Source: DTYU01 sp040756575 (GTDB taxonomy: Bacteria > Bacillota > Desulfotomaculia > Desulfotomaculales > Ammonificaceae). From it: 64,000 bases of DNA. Under the pieces are notes generated by a model. That model saw only the letters and a list, made by a program, of their open reading frames with translations, did no database searches and had not been told where the DNA came from. This document shows positions 51,713 through 60,773 of this stretch, piece after piece; positions within the stretch are counted from its first letter, which is position 1; each line of letters begins with the position of its first letter. The position numbers and the translations under genes were made by a program. Location: NCBI GenBank assembly GCA_040756575.1, contig JBFLYP010000001.1, positions 248,001 to 312,000 of the forward strand. Reading direction: 5' to 3'.

Positions 51713-52630
51713 TTGTTTCTGCCAACCGGACTGGTCCTGGTCCTGTTCGGCTTGCGGTTACTGCAGTCCGGCCTGCTTTGTTTATCAAGCGGCCGCTTAA
51801 CTACAGCCCTTCGATCCCTGTCTATAAACCCGACCCGCTCTTCCCTAAGCGGCCTCGTGGCGAGCGCGTTAACCCAGAGCAGCACAGCGGTTTCTATAAT
51901 CACCATCGGCCTCGCTCACAGCCGTATTATCAACCTTAGCCAGGCAATCGCCGTCATCCTTGGGGCCAATGTCGGCACAACCCTGACTGTGCAGTTCCTC
52001 TCCCTCAACCCAGGGATTGCAATGCTCCCTTTCTGTGCAGCCGGTATTCCAATTGCTTTCAGCCGGTCGCCCGCCAAGCCTTTAGGTCAGATTTTTGTTG
52101 GCGTCGGGATGATTTTTTCGGGGCTGGACCTGCTCAACCGGGCGTTTGAACCGCTCCAGCACGCTCCCTGGTTCGCAGCCGGTCTTGCCGCCGCGGGGAG
52201 TAATTACCTGCTGGCGGTTTCCGCCGCAGCGGTGCTGACGGCATTCCTCCACTCATCGAGCGCCGCAACAGGCATCGTAATGGCACTTTACGCACAAGGA
52301 GCAGTCTCCCTTGAAACCGCCGTGGCCCTGGTACTCGGCAACAACATCGGCACCTGTTTTACCGCGCTGATCGCTTCACTGACCAGTTCCGCCGCAGGCA
52401 AGCGTGTAGCGCTGGCCCACCTGCTCTTAAACATCATCGGAGCGGTAGTCTTCCTGCCCCTGATTCGCCCCTTCAGCTTCCTGATCGGTATTACGTCGAG
52501 CTTTCCCGCCCGTCAGGTGGCCAACGCACATGTGATATACAATCTCGCCAGCAGCCTGATCGCCTTACCCTTCTGCAATCAACTCGCCCGCATCCTCGAA
52601 CGCATTATTCCGGATCGGGCTACCTGGTAA
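51713..52630 (+). CDS. Na/Pi cotransporter family membrane protein
   Basis: 305 aa. Two inverted repeats of the PF02690 type, each with the QSSTA/SSSAAT signature: ASALTQSSTAVSIITIGLA with ILGANVGTTLT, and TAFLHSSSAATGIVMAL with VLGNNIGTCFTAL. No C-terminal PhoU domain. The canonical start is TTG 51713, but it is 19 nt from GGGGG; the in-frame ACG at 51701 would be better spaced and would give a KTLLFLPTG opening. Convergent with dacF-like, overlapping by 11 nt. Confidence 0.88.
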   Translation: MFLPTGLVLVLFGLRLLQSGLLCLSSGRLTTALRSLSINPTRSSLSGLVASALTQSSTAVSIITIGLAHSRIINLSQAIAVILGANVGTTLTVQFLSLNPGIAMLPFCAAGIPIAFSRSPAKPLGQIFVGVGMIFSGLDLLNRAFEPLQHAPWFAAGLAAAGSNYLLAVSAAAVLTAFLHSSSAATGIVMALYAQGAVSLETAVALVLGNNIGTCFTALIASLTSSAAGKRVALAHLLLNIIGAVVFLPLIRPFSFLIGITSSFPARQVANAHVIYNLASSLIALPFCNQLARILERIIPDRATW

Positions 52631-53819
52631 ACATTCGCCTGTGGCGCCGCCGGATTTTCCTGCTTACCGCCGCCAGTACCGCCAGGGCCGTAAAGGCTCC
52701 GGCAAGCACTAAGACAGCCCGCAGGATGCCCGGCCACCTTGGTGTAACGGGCACATCGTTCCCGGCAACTAAGCTGACCCGCCCGATCTCCTTTCCGCCG
52801 TCTTCGAAGATGATCTCGCCGAGGCGCTGGCCCCTGGATAAAGGTGCACTGAGGGGCTCCAAAGAAAGCCGCCAGCGCGGGAACACAAGGGGATCTTCGT
52901 TTGTGGGAATGTTATACCAGGCGGAACGCTCCGTTTTAACCTGTACGGGTCGGGTACCGTTAATCACCGGAAGACGACTGACGATCTCGCCTGGCCTCGC
53001 CAGCTCAACGAGGCGGTAGGCCGAAAAGCCGTAATCTAACAGTTTTGCCGCTTCATTCCAGATGCCCCCGCCGCCGCTTCCCAGGATGACCGCGATCAAT
53101 TCCCGCCCGCCCCGCTGCGCCGCCGCCACGAGGCACTGCCCGGCCTGCGTAGTGTAGCCGGTTTTCACCCCAACGGCACCGCTGTACCGCCATAAAAGCT
53201 TGTTATGGTTTATCAGAAGGCTCAACGCTTCGGGGGACTCACGCCTGATCGTTTTTGTTTTGGTCGCCACCATCTCCCTAAAGACCTTGTACCTCATCGT
53301 CACCTGAGTAATTTTCGCCAGATCGAGGGCAGTCGTGTAGTGATCCTCGTCCGGCAAACCGTGGGGGTTGTTGAAGTGCGAATCCGTGGCCCCGCATGCT
53401 TTCGCGGTCCTGTTCATCAGTGAAACAAAGCCGTCCACCGACCCGCTTGCCTTCTCAGCTAAGGCAAGCGCCACGTCGTTGGCCGAGTTCAGCAGCAGCG
53501 CGTAGAGGGCGTCACCGACCGTAAGCTCTTCCCCTTCTTTCATCCAGATGGCGGAACCCTCAATATTGACAGCCTCCTTGGAGGCCTTAATCCGCTCGTC
53601 AAGCTTACAGTGTTGCAAAACCACCAGCGCCGTCAGGATCTTGGTTGTACTGGCCGGATACATCCTCTTCGTAGGTTCTTTTGCATAGAGTACCTGGCCG
53701 GTCTTCGAATCCATTACTACCGCAGCCTGAGCCGCAATTGACGGCTCCGCACACTCACCTCTGCCAGATAATATAAGTAATGCCAGAAAAACACTTGCCA
53801 CCGAGAGCAGGAAACGCAA
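52620..53819 (-). CDS. D-alanyl-D-alanine carboxypeptidase, S11 family (DacB/DacF type)
   Basis: 399 aa. Signal peptide, then SxxK (YPASTTKILTALV) near residue 57, SxN (LLNSANDVALALAEKASG), KTG (GVKTGYTTQAGQCL), a PBP5-type C-terminal beta domain and a membrane anchor (VLVLAGAFTALAVLAAV) before an Arg-rich end. It trims pentapeptide side chains of peptidoglycan; similar enzymes act in sporulation. Confidence 0.95.
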   Translation of the reverse strand: MRFLLSVASVFLALLILSGRGECAEPSIAAQAAVVMDSKTGQVLYAKEPTKRMYPASTTKILTALVVLQHCKLDERIKASKEAVNIEGSAIWMKEGEELTVGDALYALLLNSANDVALALAEKASGSVDGFVSLMNRTAKACGATDSHFNNPHGLPDEDHYTTALDLAKITQVTMRYKVFREMVATKTKTIRRESPEALSLLINHNKLLWRYSGAVGVKTGYTTQAGQCLVAAAQRGGRELIAVILGSGGGGIWNEAAKLLDYGFSAYRLVELARPGEIVSRLPVINGTRPVQVKTERSAWYNIPTNEDPLVFPRWRLSLEPLSAPLSRGQRLGEIIFEDGGKEIGRVSLVAGNDVPVTPRWPGILRAVLVLAGAFTALAVLAAVSRKIRRRHRRMFTR

Positions 53820-53945
53820 ACCTTCTCCTCCTTAAATATAGGGATGCAAACGCAACTCTTAAAAATGAGGCAGCCGTTTTCAGAGAATACTATACCAGAA
53901 AGGACGCCACACAGTGAAGCCCATGCCTTGCGAGGAGGTGGTTTT

Positions 53946-54092
53946 ATGCTCTCAAAAGAGCTAATACCGGCGCTGCTGACAGATGAACAGCTAAGTGCCG
54001 TCAAGGAACTGGAAAAAAAACTCCCTGCCGACGGCACCGGCCGGAAGTTGTACATTCTTGCCGTTACCTGCAGGGAAGAAGAGGACATTTAA
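53946..54092 (+). CDS. Small protein of 48 aa, unrecognised
   Basis: ATG at 53946 preceded by GGAGGTGG at ideal distance. The sequence begins MLSKELIPALLTDEQLSAVKELEKKLP and ends ILAVTCREEEDI. Helical, acidic, one Cys. Divergent from the carboxypeptidase gene, and followed by a terminator. The good ribosome site and isolation support a real gene. Confidence 0.6.
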   Translation: MLSKELIPALLTDEQLSAVKELEKKLPADGTGRKLYILAVTCREEEDI

Positions 54093-54132
54093 CCCGGAAG
54101 GGATTATCCGGTACATTTAGAGACACATCGTA

Positions 54133-54173
54133 AACCGCCTGGAACCCGTGCATCCCGCCGGCCCAGGTTTTTT
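54133..54173. terminator. Terminator between the 48-aa gene and the GH18 gene
   Basis: CCTGG/CCAGG stem with outer AAA/TTT pairing; the plus strand has TTTTTTATTT after the stem, the minus strand AAAAAA then the stem. Confidence 0.5.
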
Positions 54174-54175
54174 AT

Positions 54176-55462
54176 TTAATAAGTAAAATTGCTTATTATT
54201 TTCCAGAAAGCCGCGTCTTCAAATCCCAGCCGCCAGACGCTGATCCCGGCGAGACCGTATTTTCTTACCTGATCGAGTTTTATCTTAAGGCTGTGCTCAT
54301 TCTCAAACCAAACCTGGTGCCTGACCCCGCCTTCCCAGTACTCCAGGTAGGGACAGCACGCGTAGTTGTCCCAAACCACTTTATCCCAACCAAGCTGGTT
54401 GATTAACCGGTTAACCTGGGTCCAGCGCAGCACCCTGGACCCTTTTGACGTCCAGTCGTACCCATAAGCAGGTATCCCCAAGAGGATCTTTTCCTTGGAG
54501 ATCGTCCCAACAGTGTAGTTTAAGACCCGTGTGATCCATGGAATTGAGGAAACCGGCCCGGGCGGCCCACCGGACCAGTGCTCGTCGTAAGTCATCAGCA
54601 CCACGTAATCGCAAATGCGGCCTATAGCGCGGTAATCAAAGGCCCCGTTCCACGAGCTGTACGGGTTGTCATAAGTCTTTGCGGCAACGGCAACCGTGAG
54701 GAGGAACCCGGCAGGTCTTAAAGCGCCGGCGAGTCTTTCGAGAAAACCGTTGAAGAGGCTCCGGTCGGAAGGCGGAATGTTCTCAAAATCAATATTGACA
54801 CCGGATAAGCGGTTCGCCCTGAGTAGCCGCAGAATTTCACCGGTTAACCTGTTTTCAAGGTCCCGGTTGGTCAATATCTGGTGAACCACTTCCGGGTCAA
54901 AGCGACCGTTGCGGCAGTTGTGAACCACCAGAAGGCTTTTTACCCCATGCCTGTTTGCCGCCGCCAGCCCGTCTGCGGGCACCTCGCCGCTCAGGTTGCC
55001 CCGGTAATCCGGTCTTACTGTAAAAAACCCTACCGCACTCAATTGTTCACCGAATGACGATAGGGAATTAAAGGCCGTCTTATCTCCGGGATAATCAACA
55101 GGATAGTAACCGAAAGTCACTTTACCCCCCGCTTTGGCGGGTAACCGGCGGGAGGGTGAAACCGGCAGCGCGAAAAGTAGGTTCCATTCCTTCTCCGTGA
55201 CCACTCCGTCGGCACAAATTCCCATTGCCTGCTCGAAGCGGGTCACCGCCTTATAGGCTTCCCACCCGAAGTAGTCGGTGGGTTGTGCGGAAAGATGCCC
55301 TAATTTTAAGAGTTCTTTTTGGAGGCGAAGCACATCCGGACCGCGCGAGCCGACGGTTAGGTTCCGGGAAAATTCTACCGCACTGGCTTGAAATGGATAA
55401 ACCAACATTAAAATTAGCAAAAAAATGCTTGTAGTAAGAAAATTTCTTAACTTTTCTTGCAC
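54176..55462 (-). CDS. Secreted GH18 peptidoglycan hydrolase with PG-binding domain (YaaH/SleL-like)
   Basis: 428 aa. Signal peptide, then a peptidoglycan_binding_1 repeat (NLTVGSRGPDVLRLQKELLKLG to AVTRFEQAMG), then a GH18 barrel with catalytic GVNIDFENIPPSDR, MTYDEHWSGGPPGPVSS and GIPAYGYDW. Such proteins are spore cortex-lytic N-acetylglucosaminidases in sporeformers. GTG start with GGAGGGAG upstream. Confidence 0.9.
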   Translation of the reverse strand: MQEKLRNFLTTSIFLLILMLVYPFQASAVEFSRNLTVGSRGPDVLRLQKELLKLGHLSAQPTDYFGWEAYKAVTRFEQAMGICADGVVTEKEWNLLFALPVSPSRRLPAKAGGKVTFGYYPVDYPGDKTAFNSLSSFGEQLSAVGFFTVRPDYRGNLSGEVPADGLAAANRHGVKSLLVVHNCRNGRFDPEVVHQILTNRDLENRLTGEILRLLRANRLSGVNIDFENIPPSDRSLFNGFLERLAGALRPAGFLLTVAVAAKTYDNPYSSWNGAFDYRAIGRICDYVVLMTYDEHWSGGPPGPVSSIPWITRVLNYTVGTISKEKILLGIPAYGYDWTSKGSRVLRWTQVNRLINQLGWDKVVWDNYACCPYLEYWEGGVRHQVWFENEHSLKIKLDQVRKYGLAGISVWRLGFEDAAFWKIISNFTY

Positions 55463-55698
55463 TATCTCCCTCCCGCTTCATCAAACTTACTGCTTGTCCC
55501 TATGATAGCAGGAGAGTGGAAGTTTCACCAGAGATTACTTTATGGAAATAAAGATACATCCTGGAAGCGGAATTTTGGTGGCAGTTTTACGGCGGCAAAA
55601 ACAGAAGAGGTACCGGAAGAAAAAATTTGGTGTGGCAGGTCAAACCAGACAAACTGCAGCCTCGGTTTTTGAGCGTCTTTGACAACGGACAACTTCTG

Positions 55699-55794
55699 AT
55701 ATGAGAAATGTGTCAGCTGCCGGCGCCTAACGGCTGTCCGGGGTTAAATGTTTAGGGATTTGGCGCCTAAGAACTGAATTACGGTTTCTCATAT
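55699..55794. repeat. Imperfect 96-bp inverted-repeat element
   Basis: ATATGAGAAA (55699-55708) and TTTCTCATAT (55785-55794) are exact inverted ends. Inside them GGCGCCTAA occurs twice. It lies in the 419-nt gap 55463-55881, which otherwise shows no gene. Confidence 0.45.
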
Positions 55795-55881
55795 TCTTAA
55801 TATTCTTAAACAACCCGTGACCAACACCCGGCCTGCGGCGGCTAATGACCGCGGGAAGACGGACGGACGGCCGGCGACTGC

Positions 55882-56232
55882 TTATGCCTCCACCACGTAA
55901 CGGATGTCGCAAACCCCTGCGGGGCAGTACCTCTCCTGAACGTGGGCAGCAATCTCATCGCCGTAATTGGCAAGCGCCTCAGCAACGATCTCCGCGCCGA
56001 TGCGTCCTACCCCGCAGGCCGCGGTCTCATACGCCCTGGCAGCCAAATTCTTCGCCTCCTCCACGGCTGCCGTGTCCACCTCGCCCCGGCTGATCCGGCG
56101 GAGGAGCTTCTGTATCTCTTCTAATTCCTTAAAACAAACCGGGCACTCGCTGCAGGCTTGCTTCAAAACGAGGGCTAAATAATATCCCGTAAGTTCGACA
56201 ATGCACCGGGGAACCGCCCCTCCTGAACACAT
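55882..56232 (-). CDS. Stand-alone NuoF C-terminal-like 4Fe-4S domain protein
   Basis: 116 aa. The core QACSECPVCFKELEEIQKLLRRISRGEVD to AACGVGRIG matches the NADH_4Fe-4S helical domain at the end of NuoF/HydB-type proteins (CxxCxxC plus a later Cys). The final CPAGVCDIRYVVEA adds two Cys. Lacks the FMN and SLBB parts. Probable electron-carrier or scaffold domain (inference). ATG with GGGAGG upstream. Downstream of hemL on the same strand, about 100 nt away. Confidence 0.6.
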   Translation of the reverse strand: MCSGGAVPRCIVELTGYYLALVLKQACSECPVCFKELEEIQKLLRRISRGEVDTAAVEEAKNLAARAYETAACGVGRIGAEIVAEALANYGDEIAAHVQERYCPAGVCDIRYVVEA

Positions 56233-56337
56233 TTTTTATTCCTCCCTTAATGCTTCGTTGTATCTTCCACATTGTCAACGCCTTACGCTCACCCGTTATC
56301 CCCCAAGGCCGGTCTCTTACAGGTCTTCGGCCTTGTT

Positions 56338-57624
56338 TCAGGCAATGCTTTTAAGACAGTCTGCAGCCACCGCTATTGTTTCGTCGATGTCGGCAGGCGT
56401 GTGCGCCAGCGAGACAAAAAGCGCCTCGAACTGCGAAGGCGGCAAATAAACGCCGGCCTTGAGCATCTCCCGGAAAAACTCTGCAAACTTTGCCGTGTCC
56501 GCAGACGTTGCACCTGCAAAATCCTGTACCGGCCCGGGTGCAAAGAACATGGTCAGCATCGAGCCGACCCTGTTTACTGTGACAGGGATACCCGTCTCCG
56601 CCGCCGCTTCCTCAAGACCGGCGGCAAGCCGCCCCGCAAGCTGATCCAACCGGTCGTATGTTCCCGGTTCATTAAGCAAATCAAGCGTCGCGATCCCGGC
56701 CGCCACCGCCAGGGGGTTTCCCGAGAGGGTACCGGCCTGGTATACCGGTCCCCGCGGCGCCACCAGTTCCATAATTTCCCTCCTGCCGCCGTAAGCCCCT
56801 ACCGGCAGGCCACCGCCAATGATCTTCCCTAAACAGGTGAGGTCGGGAGTAACACCGTATAACTCCTGAGCACCGCCATAACCTACCCTGAATCCGGTAA
56901 TAACCTCGTCGAATATTAACAAGGCACCGTGTTCGGAACAGAGCGCCCGCAGCCCCTCCAAAAAACCGCTGGCCGGCGGCACAACTCCCATATTACCGGC
57001 CACCGGTTCAAGAATCACCGCGGCGATCTGTTTTCCCTCAAGTTCGAAAATACGCCCGACCGTCTCCAGATCGTTGTACGGTGCGGTAATGGTATCACCC
57101 GCCACCGAAGCCGGCACCCCGGGACTGGTGGGCACCCCGAGGGTAAGCGCTCCGGAGCCGGCCTTTATCAAAAAGGCATCCCCGTGCCCGTGGTAGCAAC
57201 CCTCGAATTTTAAGATCTTCGCCCGCCCGGTGTACGCCCTTGCAACGCGGATTGCGCTCATCGTCGCTTCAGTGCCCGAATTCACCAAGCGTACCATTTC
57301 CACCGCAGGGACTGCGGCGACTATCTTCCTCGCAAGCTCCACCTCACGCGCCGTTGGCGCGCCGTAACTTGTTCCCCGCTCGGCGGCAGCCCTGACGGCT
57401 TCAACCACCGCAGGATGAGCATGCCCTAAAATCAGCGGCCCCCAAGAACAAACATAGTCGGTGTACACGTTTCCGTCAACGTCAAACACCTTCGCCCCGG
57501 CCGCTTTTTCAATAAAAACAGGGTTGCCCCCGACGGATTTAAACGCCCGCACCGGGCTGTTAACCCCGCCTGGCAGGTATCTCTGTGCCTCGTCAAAGAG
57601 GCTTTGTGAACGGTCAAAACGCAT
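56338..57624 (-). CDS. hemL: Glutamate-1-semialdehyde 2,1-aminomutase
   Basis: 428 aa, full length. Class III aminotransferase with GGVNSPVRAFKSVGG, DYVCSWGPLILGHAHP, YHGHGDAFLIKAGSG, FDEVITGFRVGYGGAQ and the PLP Lys in LGKIIGGGLPVGAYGG. Forms 5-aminolevulinate from the product of HemA. Downstream of ahbB by 4 nt. Confidence 0.97.
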   Translation of the reverse strand: MRFDRSQSLFDEAQRYLPGGVNSPVRAFKSVGGNPVFIEKAAGAKVFDVDGNVYTDYVCSWGPLILGHAHPAVVEAVRAAAERGTSYGAPTAREVELARKIVAAVPAVEMVRLVNSGTEATMSAIRVARAYTGRAKILKFEGCYHGHGDAFLIKAGSGALTLGVPTSPGVPASVAGDTITAPYNDLETVGRIFELEGKQIAAVILEPVAGNMGVVPPASGFLEGLRALCSEHGALLIFDEVITGFRVGYGGAQELYGVTPDLTCLGKIIGGGLPVGAYGGRREIMELVAPRGPVYQAGTLSGNPLAVAAGIATLDLLNEPGTYDRLDQLAGRLAAGLEEAAAETGIPVTVNRVGSMLTMFFAPGPVQDFAGATSADTAKFAEFFREMLKAGVYLPPSQFEALFVSLAHTPADIDETIAVAADCLKSIA

Positions 57625-57628
57625 CCTC

Positions 57629-58102
57629 CTACCCTCTTTCGGTGAAGTATTGCGGATTCGAGCGCTTGAGCTCCTGCGTGCTGAAGAGCACCCGGTACTC
57701 CTTTATCTGTACCGCTTCGCTTAGGCGTGCCGCTATTGCAAGGCACTCCTCGCGGTGGGGACGATGAATTACTGTATAAAGGTTATACGGCCATTCCGGT
57801 GTCGTCAGGCGCTCGTAGCAATGGGTTACTTCCTGGAAGGAGGCCAGCATGTTCCCGATCTCCTCCAGGCGCTCCGGGGGCACCTTCCAGACGACCATGG
57901 CGTTAGCGGTAAAGCCAACGTTTTGGTGCCGCAGGGCGACGCTCAGCCTTCTGATTATTCCCCGCGCCATAAACTCCTTGACATGTGCGATCACCTGATC
58001 CTCCGTCATCCCTAAACGGGCACCTACTACGGCAAAAGGCCGGGGCTCGATAGGAAAGTTTTCCCCCAGCTCCGTTATCAGGCGCTGCTCGGTTTCCGTC
58101 AC
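57629..58102 (-). CDS. ahbB: Siroheme decarboxylase subunit AhbB (Lrp/AsnC-type fold)
   Basis: 157 aa. An N-terminal helix-turn-helix (FAVVGARLGMTEDQVIAHVKEFMARGIIRRLSVALRHQNVGF) and an Lrp-type alpha/beta barrel half (EVTHCYERLTTPEWPYNLYTVIHRPHREE). With AhbA it decarboxylates siroheme to didecarboxysiroheme. The start overlaps the ahbA stop by 4 nt. Confidence 0.88.
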   Translation of the reverse strand: MTETEQRLITELGENFPIEPRPFAVVGARLGMTEDQVIAHVKEFMARGIIRRLSVALRHQNVGFTANAMVVWKVPPERLEEIGNMLASFQEVTHCYERLTTPEWPYNLYTVIHRPHREECLAIAARLSEAVQIKEYRVLFSTQELKRSNPQYFTERG

Positions 58103-58575
58103 CTTTCTCCCTCCAGGTCGAAGTTAACGCGAATCTTGAATATCCGCTGCGCCGGCAAGTTCAAAAGCTCCGTGATCCCGGTTTCCCTCTTGATCGTATC
58201 AAGGATTTCAGCTATCCTTGCTGATGAGGGGGCCAAAATCGTAAACCAAACATTAAAGTCGTGTTCACGCACGTAGTTGTGGGTAACCTCAGGAAAGGAG
58301 TTTATTACGGCCGCCGCTTCATCAATACGTTCCTCCGGCACCTTCATAGCACAAAGCGTCCCGGTGTACCCTATCTTTCGCGAGTCGATGATCGCCCCGA
58401 GACGCCTGATCGCCCCAGATTCCTTGAGGCGCCTCAGTTCGGCGATTACCTCTTCCTCGGTTAAGCCTAACCGTGCCCCTACCTCTTTGAAGGGGTTCGG
58501 CACCGGCAGGAAGCCTTCCTGCATCGCGTTTAAAAGCTGACGGTCTGCTTCGCTCAAACCGTGATCCGCAGCCAC
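58099..58575 (-). CDS. ahbA: Siroheme decarboxylase subunit AhbA (Lrp/AsnC-type fold)
   Basis: 158 aa. Same two-domain build as AhbB: FKEVGARLGLTEEEVIAELRRLKESGAIRRLGAIIDSRKIGY and FPEVTHNYVREHDFNVWFTILAP. The context (radical SAM, hemB, hemL) supports the haem role over a transcriptional one. It starts one base after the radical SAM gene ends. Confidence 0.88.
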   Translation of the reverse strand: MAADHGLSEADRQLLNAMQEGFLPVPNPFKEVGARLGLTEEEVIAELRRLKESGAIRRLGAIIDSRKIGYTGTLCAMKVPEERIDEAAAVINSFPEVTHNYVREHDFNVWFTILAPSSARIAEILDTIKRETGITELLNLPAQRIFKIRVNFDLEGER

Positions 58576-59568
58576 TTAATCCCTCCTCCCGGCCCCGTAT
58601 AGACACCAGGGCTCCTCACCCATATAATCACCGTAGTAAAAAAGCGCCCTTGCACGACACCCGCCGCAAACATCGTTGTATTCGCAGCGCCCGCATTTTC
58701 CCGTATACTGCCGTGTCCGTAGGCGTTTAAAGACCTCCGCCTCCCGCCATATGGTCGAGAAAGGCGTTTCCCGCACGTTTCCCGCCGGGATATCGAGGTA
58801 AGCGCAGGCCTGAACTACCCCCACGGGATTGATCAAGCAGTACGAGAGCCCGGCCAGACAGCCACGGGTGAAACGCATCTTCACGCCCATCTGCTTGGCG
58901 ATCCGCAAGAACTGCGGGGCGCAGGTAGGTTTAATCTCCAGCGGCACCTGCTTTTGCTTCTCTAAAAGCCGCCGCAGCAGCCGTTCGTACTGGTCGGCTT
59001 TTATCGAGGCCTCCGCGATATCCACCGCACGTCCCGTCGGCACTAAGAAAAAAACGTGGTGCGCCTGCGCGCCGGCACTGAGCGCAAAATCCGTAATGGC
59101 TTCTACCTCGCCGTAATTAAATTCCATTACCGTGGTATGCACCTGGAAACCCAACCCGGCCTCCCGGCACGCCCGCATCCCGTCAACGGCAGCGTGCCAA
59201 GAGCCCTCTACCCCGCGCAGATCATCGTGCGCCTTCTTATCCATGCTGTCAAGGCTGATCCCGACAGCAGCCGCCCCGGCTCCTTTCAGGCGCCTGGCAG
59301 CATCCGGCGTGATCAATGTTCCGTTCGTTCCCAAAACGGGACGCAAACCCTTATCCCGGGCGTAAGACACCAGCTCGTACAGGTCTTCTCTCATAATAGG
59401 CTCTCCGCCCGAAAATATCATTATCTTGAACCCGGCCCGGGCGATCTCGTCAATGAGCCCCCGCCCCTCATCGGTTGAAAGCTCCTCAGCCTTCCTCGTT
59501 CCGGCATCCCGGTAACAATGGGCGCATTTTAAATTACACTCGTTAGTTGTGTTCCAGGAAACGATCAC
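58576..59568 (-). CDS. Radical SAM protein of the alternative haem pathway (AhbC/AhbD/NirJ type)
   Basis: 330 aa. The radical SAM cluster is CNLKCAHC near residue 12, followed by GGEP (FSGGEPIMREDL). The C-terminal SPASM-like cluster includes CLAGLSYCLINP, CAYLDIPAGNVRE, and CGRCEYNDVCGGCRARAL with a final Cys. Relatives remove acetate side chains (AhbC) or convert Fe-coproporphyrin to haem (AhbD); which step this one performs cannot be settled from sequence alone. Only one is in the window. Confidence 0.88.
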   Translation of the reverse strand: MIVSWNTTNECNLKCAHCYRDAGTRKAEELSTDEGRGLIDEIARAGFKIMIFSGGEPIMREDLYELVSYARDKGLRPVLGTNGTLITPDAARRLKGAGAAAVGISLDSMDKKAHDDLRGVEGSWHAAVDGMRACREAGLGFQVHTTVMEFNYGEVEAITDFALSAGAQAHHVFFLVPTGRAVDIAEASIKADQYERLLRRLLEKQKQVPLEIKPTCAPQFLRIAKQMGVKMRFTRGCLAGLSYCLINPVGVVQACAYLDIPAGNVRETPFSTIWREAEVFKRLRTRQYTGKCGRCEYNDVCGGCRARALFYYGDYMGEEPWCLYGAGRRD

Positions 59569-59713
59569 TCTTTCACTACCCCTCTACGAGGTTATACAAA
59601 TCATATCCCGATACCGATTGGCAAGGGTCAACCGACTGTCGGGCATAGCTTTTGGCGCTGTACGCTTTGCTTGAACTTAGTCCCCATTGAGCTAAGGGTC
59701 TCCTACGTTTCGG

Positions 59714-60691
59714 TCAGCCTTCGGTCAGCCACTGGGCTGCATCCTTGGCGAAATAAGTCAGGATGATGTCCGCACCCGCTCTTTTCATCGCGGTGAGCAT
59801 CTCCAGAACAACGGCCCGCTCGTCCACCCATCCCTGTGCAGCCGCCGCTTTGATCAGCGAGTATTCCCCGCTGACGTTATAGGCGGCCACCGGTCGGTTA
59901 AATTTCTCCTTAACTCGATAAACGACGTCTAGGTATGCGAGCGCGGGCTTCACCATTACGATATCCGCGCCCTCTTCTATGTCGAGCGCCACCTCCAGGA
60001 GCGCTTCGGCAGCGTTTGCCGGGTCCATCTGGTAGCTCCGCCTGTCCCCGAACTGCGGTCTGGAGCCGGCCGCCTCCCGGAAAGGCCCGAAAAAGGAGGA
60101 CGCGTACTTGGCGCTGTATGCCATAATGGCCGTATCCTGATAACCAGCAGCGTCGAGCGCTTCGCGGATGGCTTTTACCCGCCCGTCCATCATATCAGAA
60201 GGAGCGACTATGTCGGCCCCGGCACGTGCGTGGGAAACAGCCGTGCGCGCTAATATTTCCAGGGAGGGATCGTTCAGTATCCGGCCGTTTTCAACCACGC
60301 CGCAGTGTCCGTGGCTGGTATAAGCGCAGAGACAAACGTCGGTGATTACCAAAAGTTCCGGAAAAAACTCCTTTATGGTACGCACCGCCTGCTGGACAAC
60401 TCCCTCTCCCGCCCAGGCCCCGGAAGCGTACTCGTCCTTGGCAGCCGGCACCCCGAAAACTATAATCGCCGGTATTCCTAATCCTACTACCGTTTTGAGT
60501 TCACGCAGCAGGGTATCCACCGAAAACCGGCTCACTCCCGGCATTGCCGTAACCGGAACGGTAACGCCTTCCCCCTCTGTAACGAACACCGGGTAAACCA
60601 GGTCACCGACATTAAGCTCCGTCTCGCGCACCAGGCGTCGCATCTTCTCGTTGACACGCAGCCGGCGCGGCCTCGTCACCGGAAAAGCCAC
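59714..60691 (-). CDS. hemB: 5-aminolevulinate dehydratase (porphobilinogen synthase)
   Basis: 325 aa. RPRRLRVNEKMRRLVRETEL, the zinc-type Cys cluster DVCLCAYTSHGHCG near residue 120, the Schiff-base Lys region AYSAKYASSFFGPFREAAGS and the second Lys in MVKPALAYLDVV. Condenses two ALA to porphobilinogen. Confidence 0.97.
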   Translation of the reverse strand: MAFPVTRPRRLRVNEKMRRLVRETELNVGDLVYPVFVTEGEGVTVPVTAMPGVSRFSVDTLLRELKTVVGLGIPAIIVFGVPAAKDEYASGAWAGEGVVQQAVRTIKEFFPELLVITDVCLCAYTSHGHCGVVENGRILNDPSLEILARTAVSHARAGADIVAPSDMMDGRVKAIREALDAAGYQDTAIMAYSAKYASSFFGPFREAAGSRPQFGDRRSYQMDPANAAEALLEVALDIEEGADIVMVKPALAYLDVVYRVKEKFNRPVAAYNVSGEYSLIKAAAAQGWVDERAVVLEMLTAMKRAGADIILTYFAKDAAQWLTEG

Positions 60692-60773
60692 CTGTTAGCC
60701 CCTCCCTTAAACACGTTCGACGTTATGCTGATACGGACGATTCCCAAAGTCCGTCCGAAGTTACAGCTTCTAT

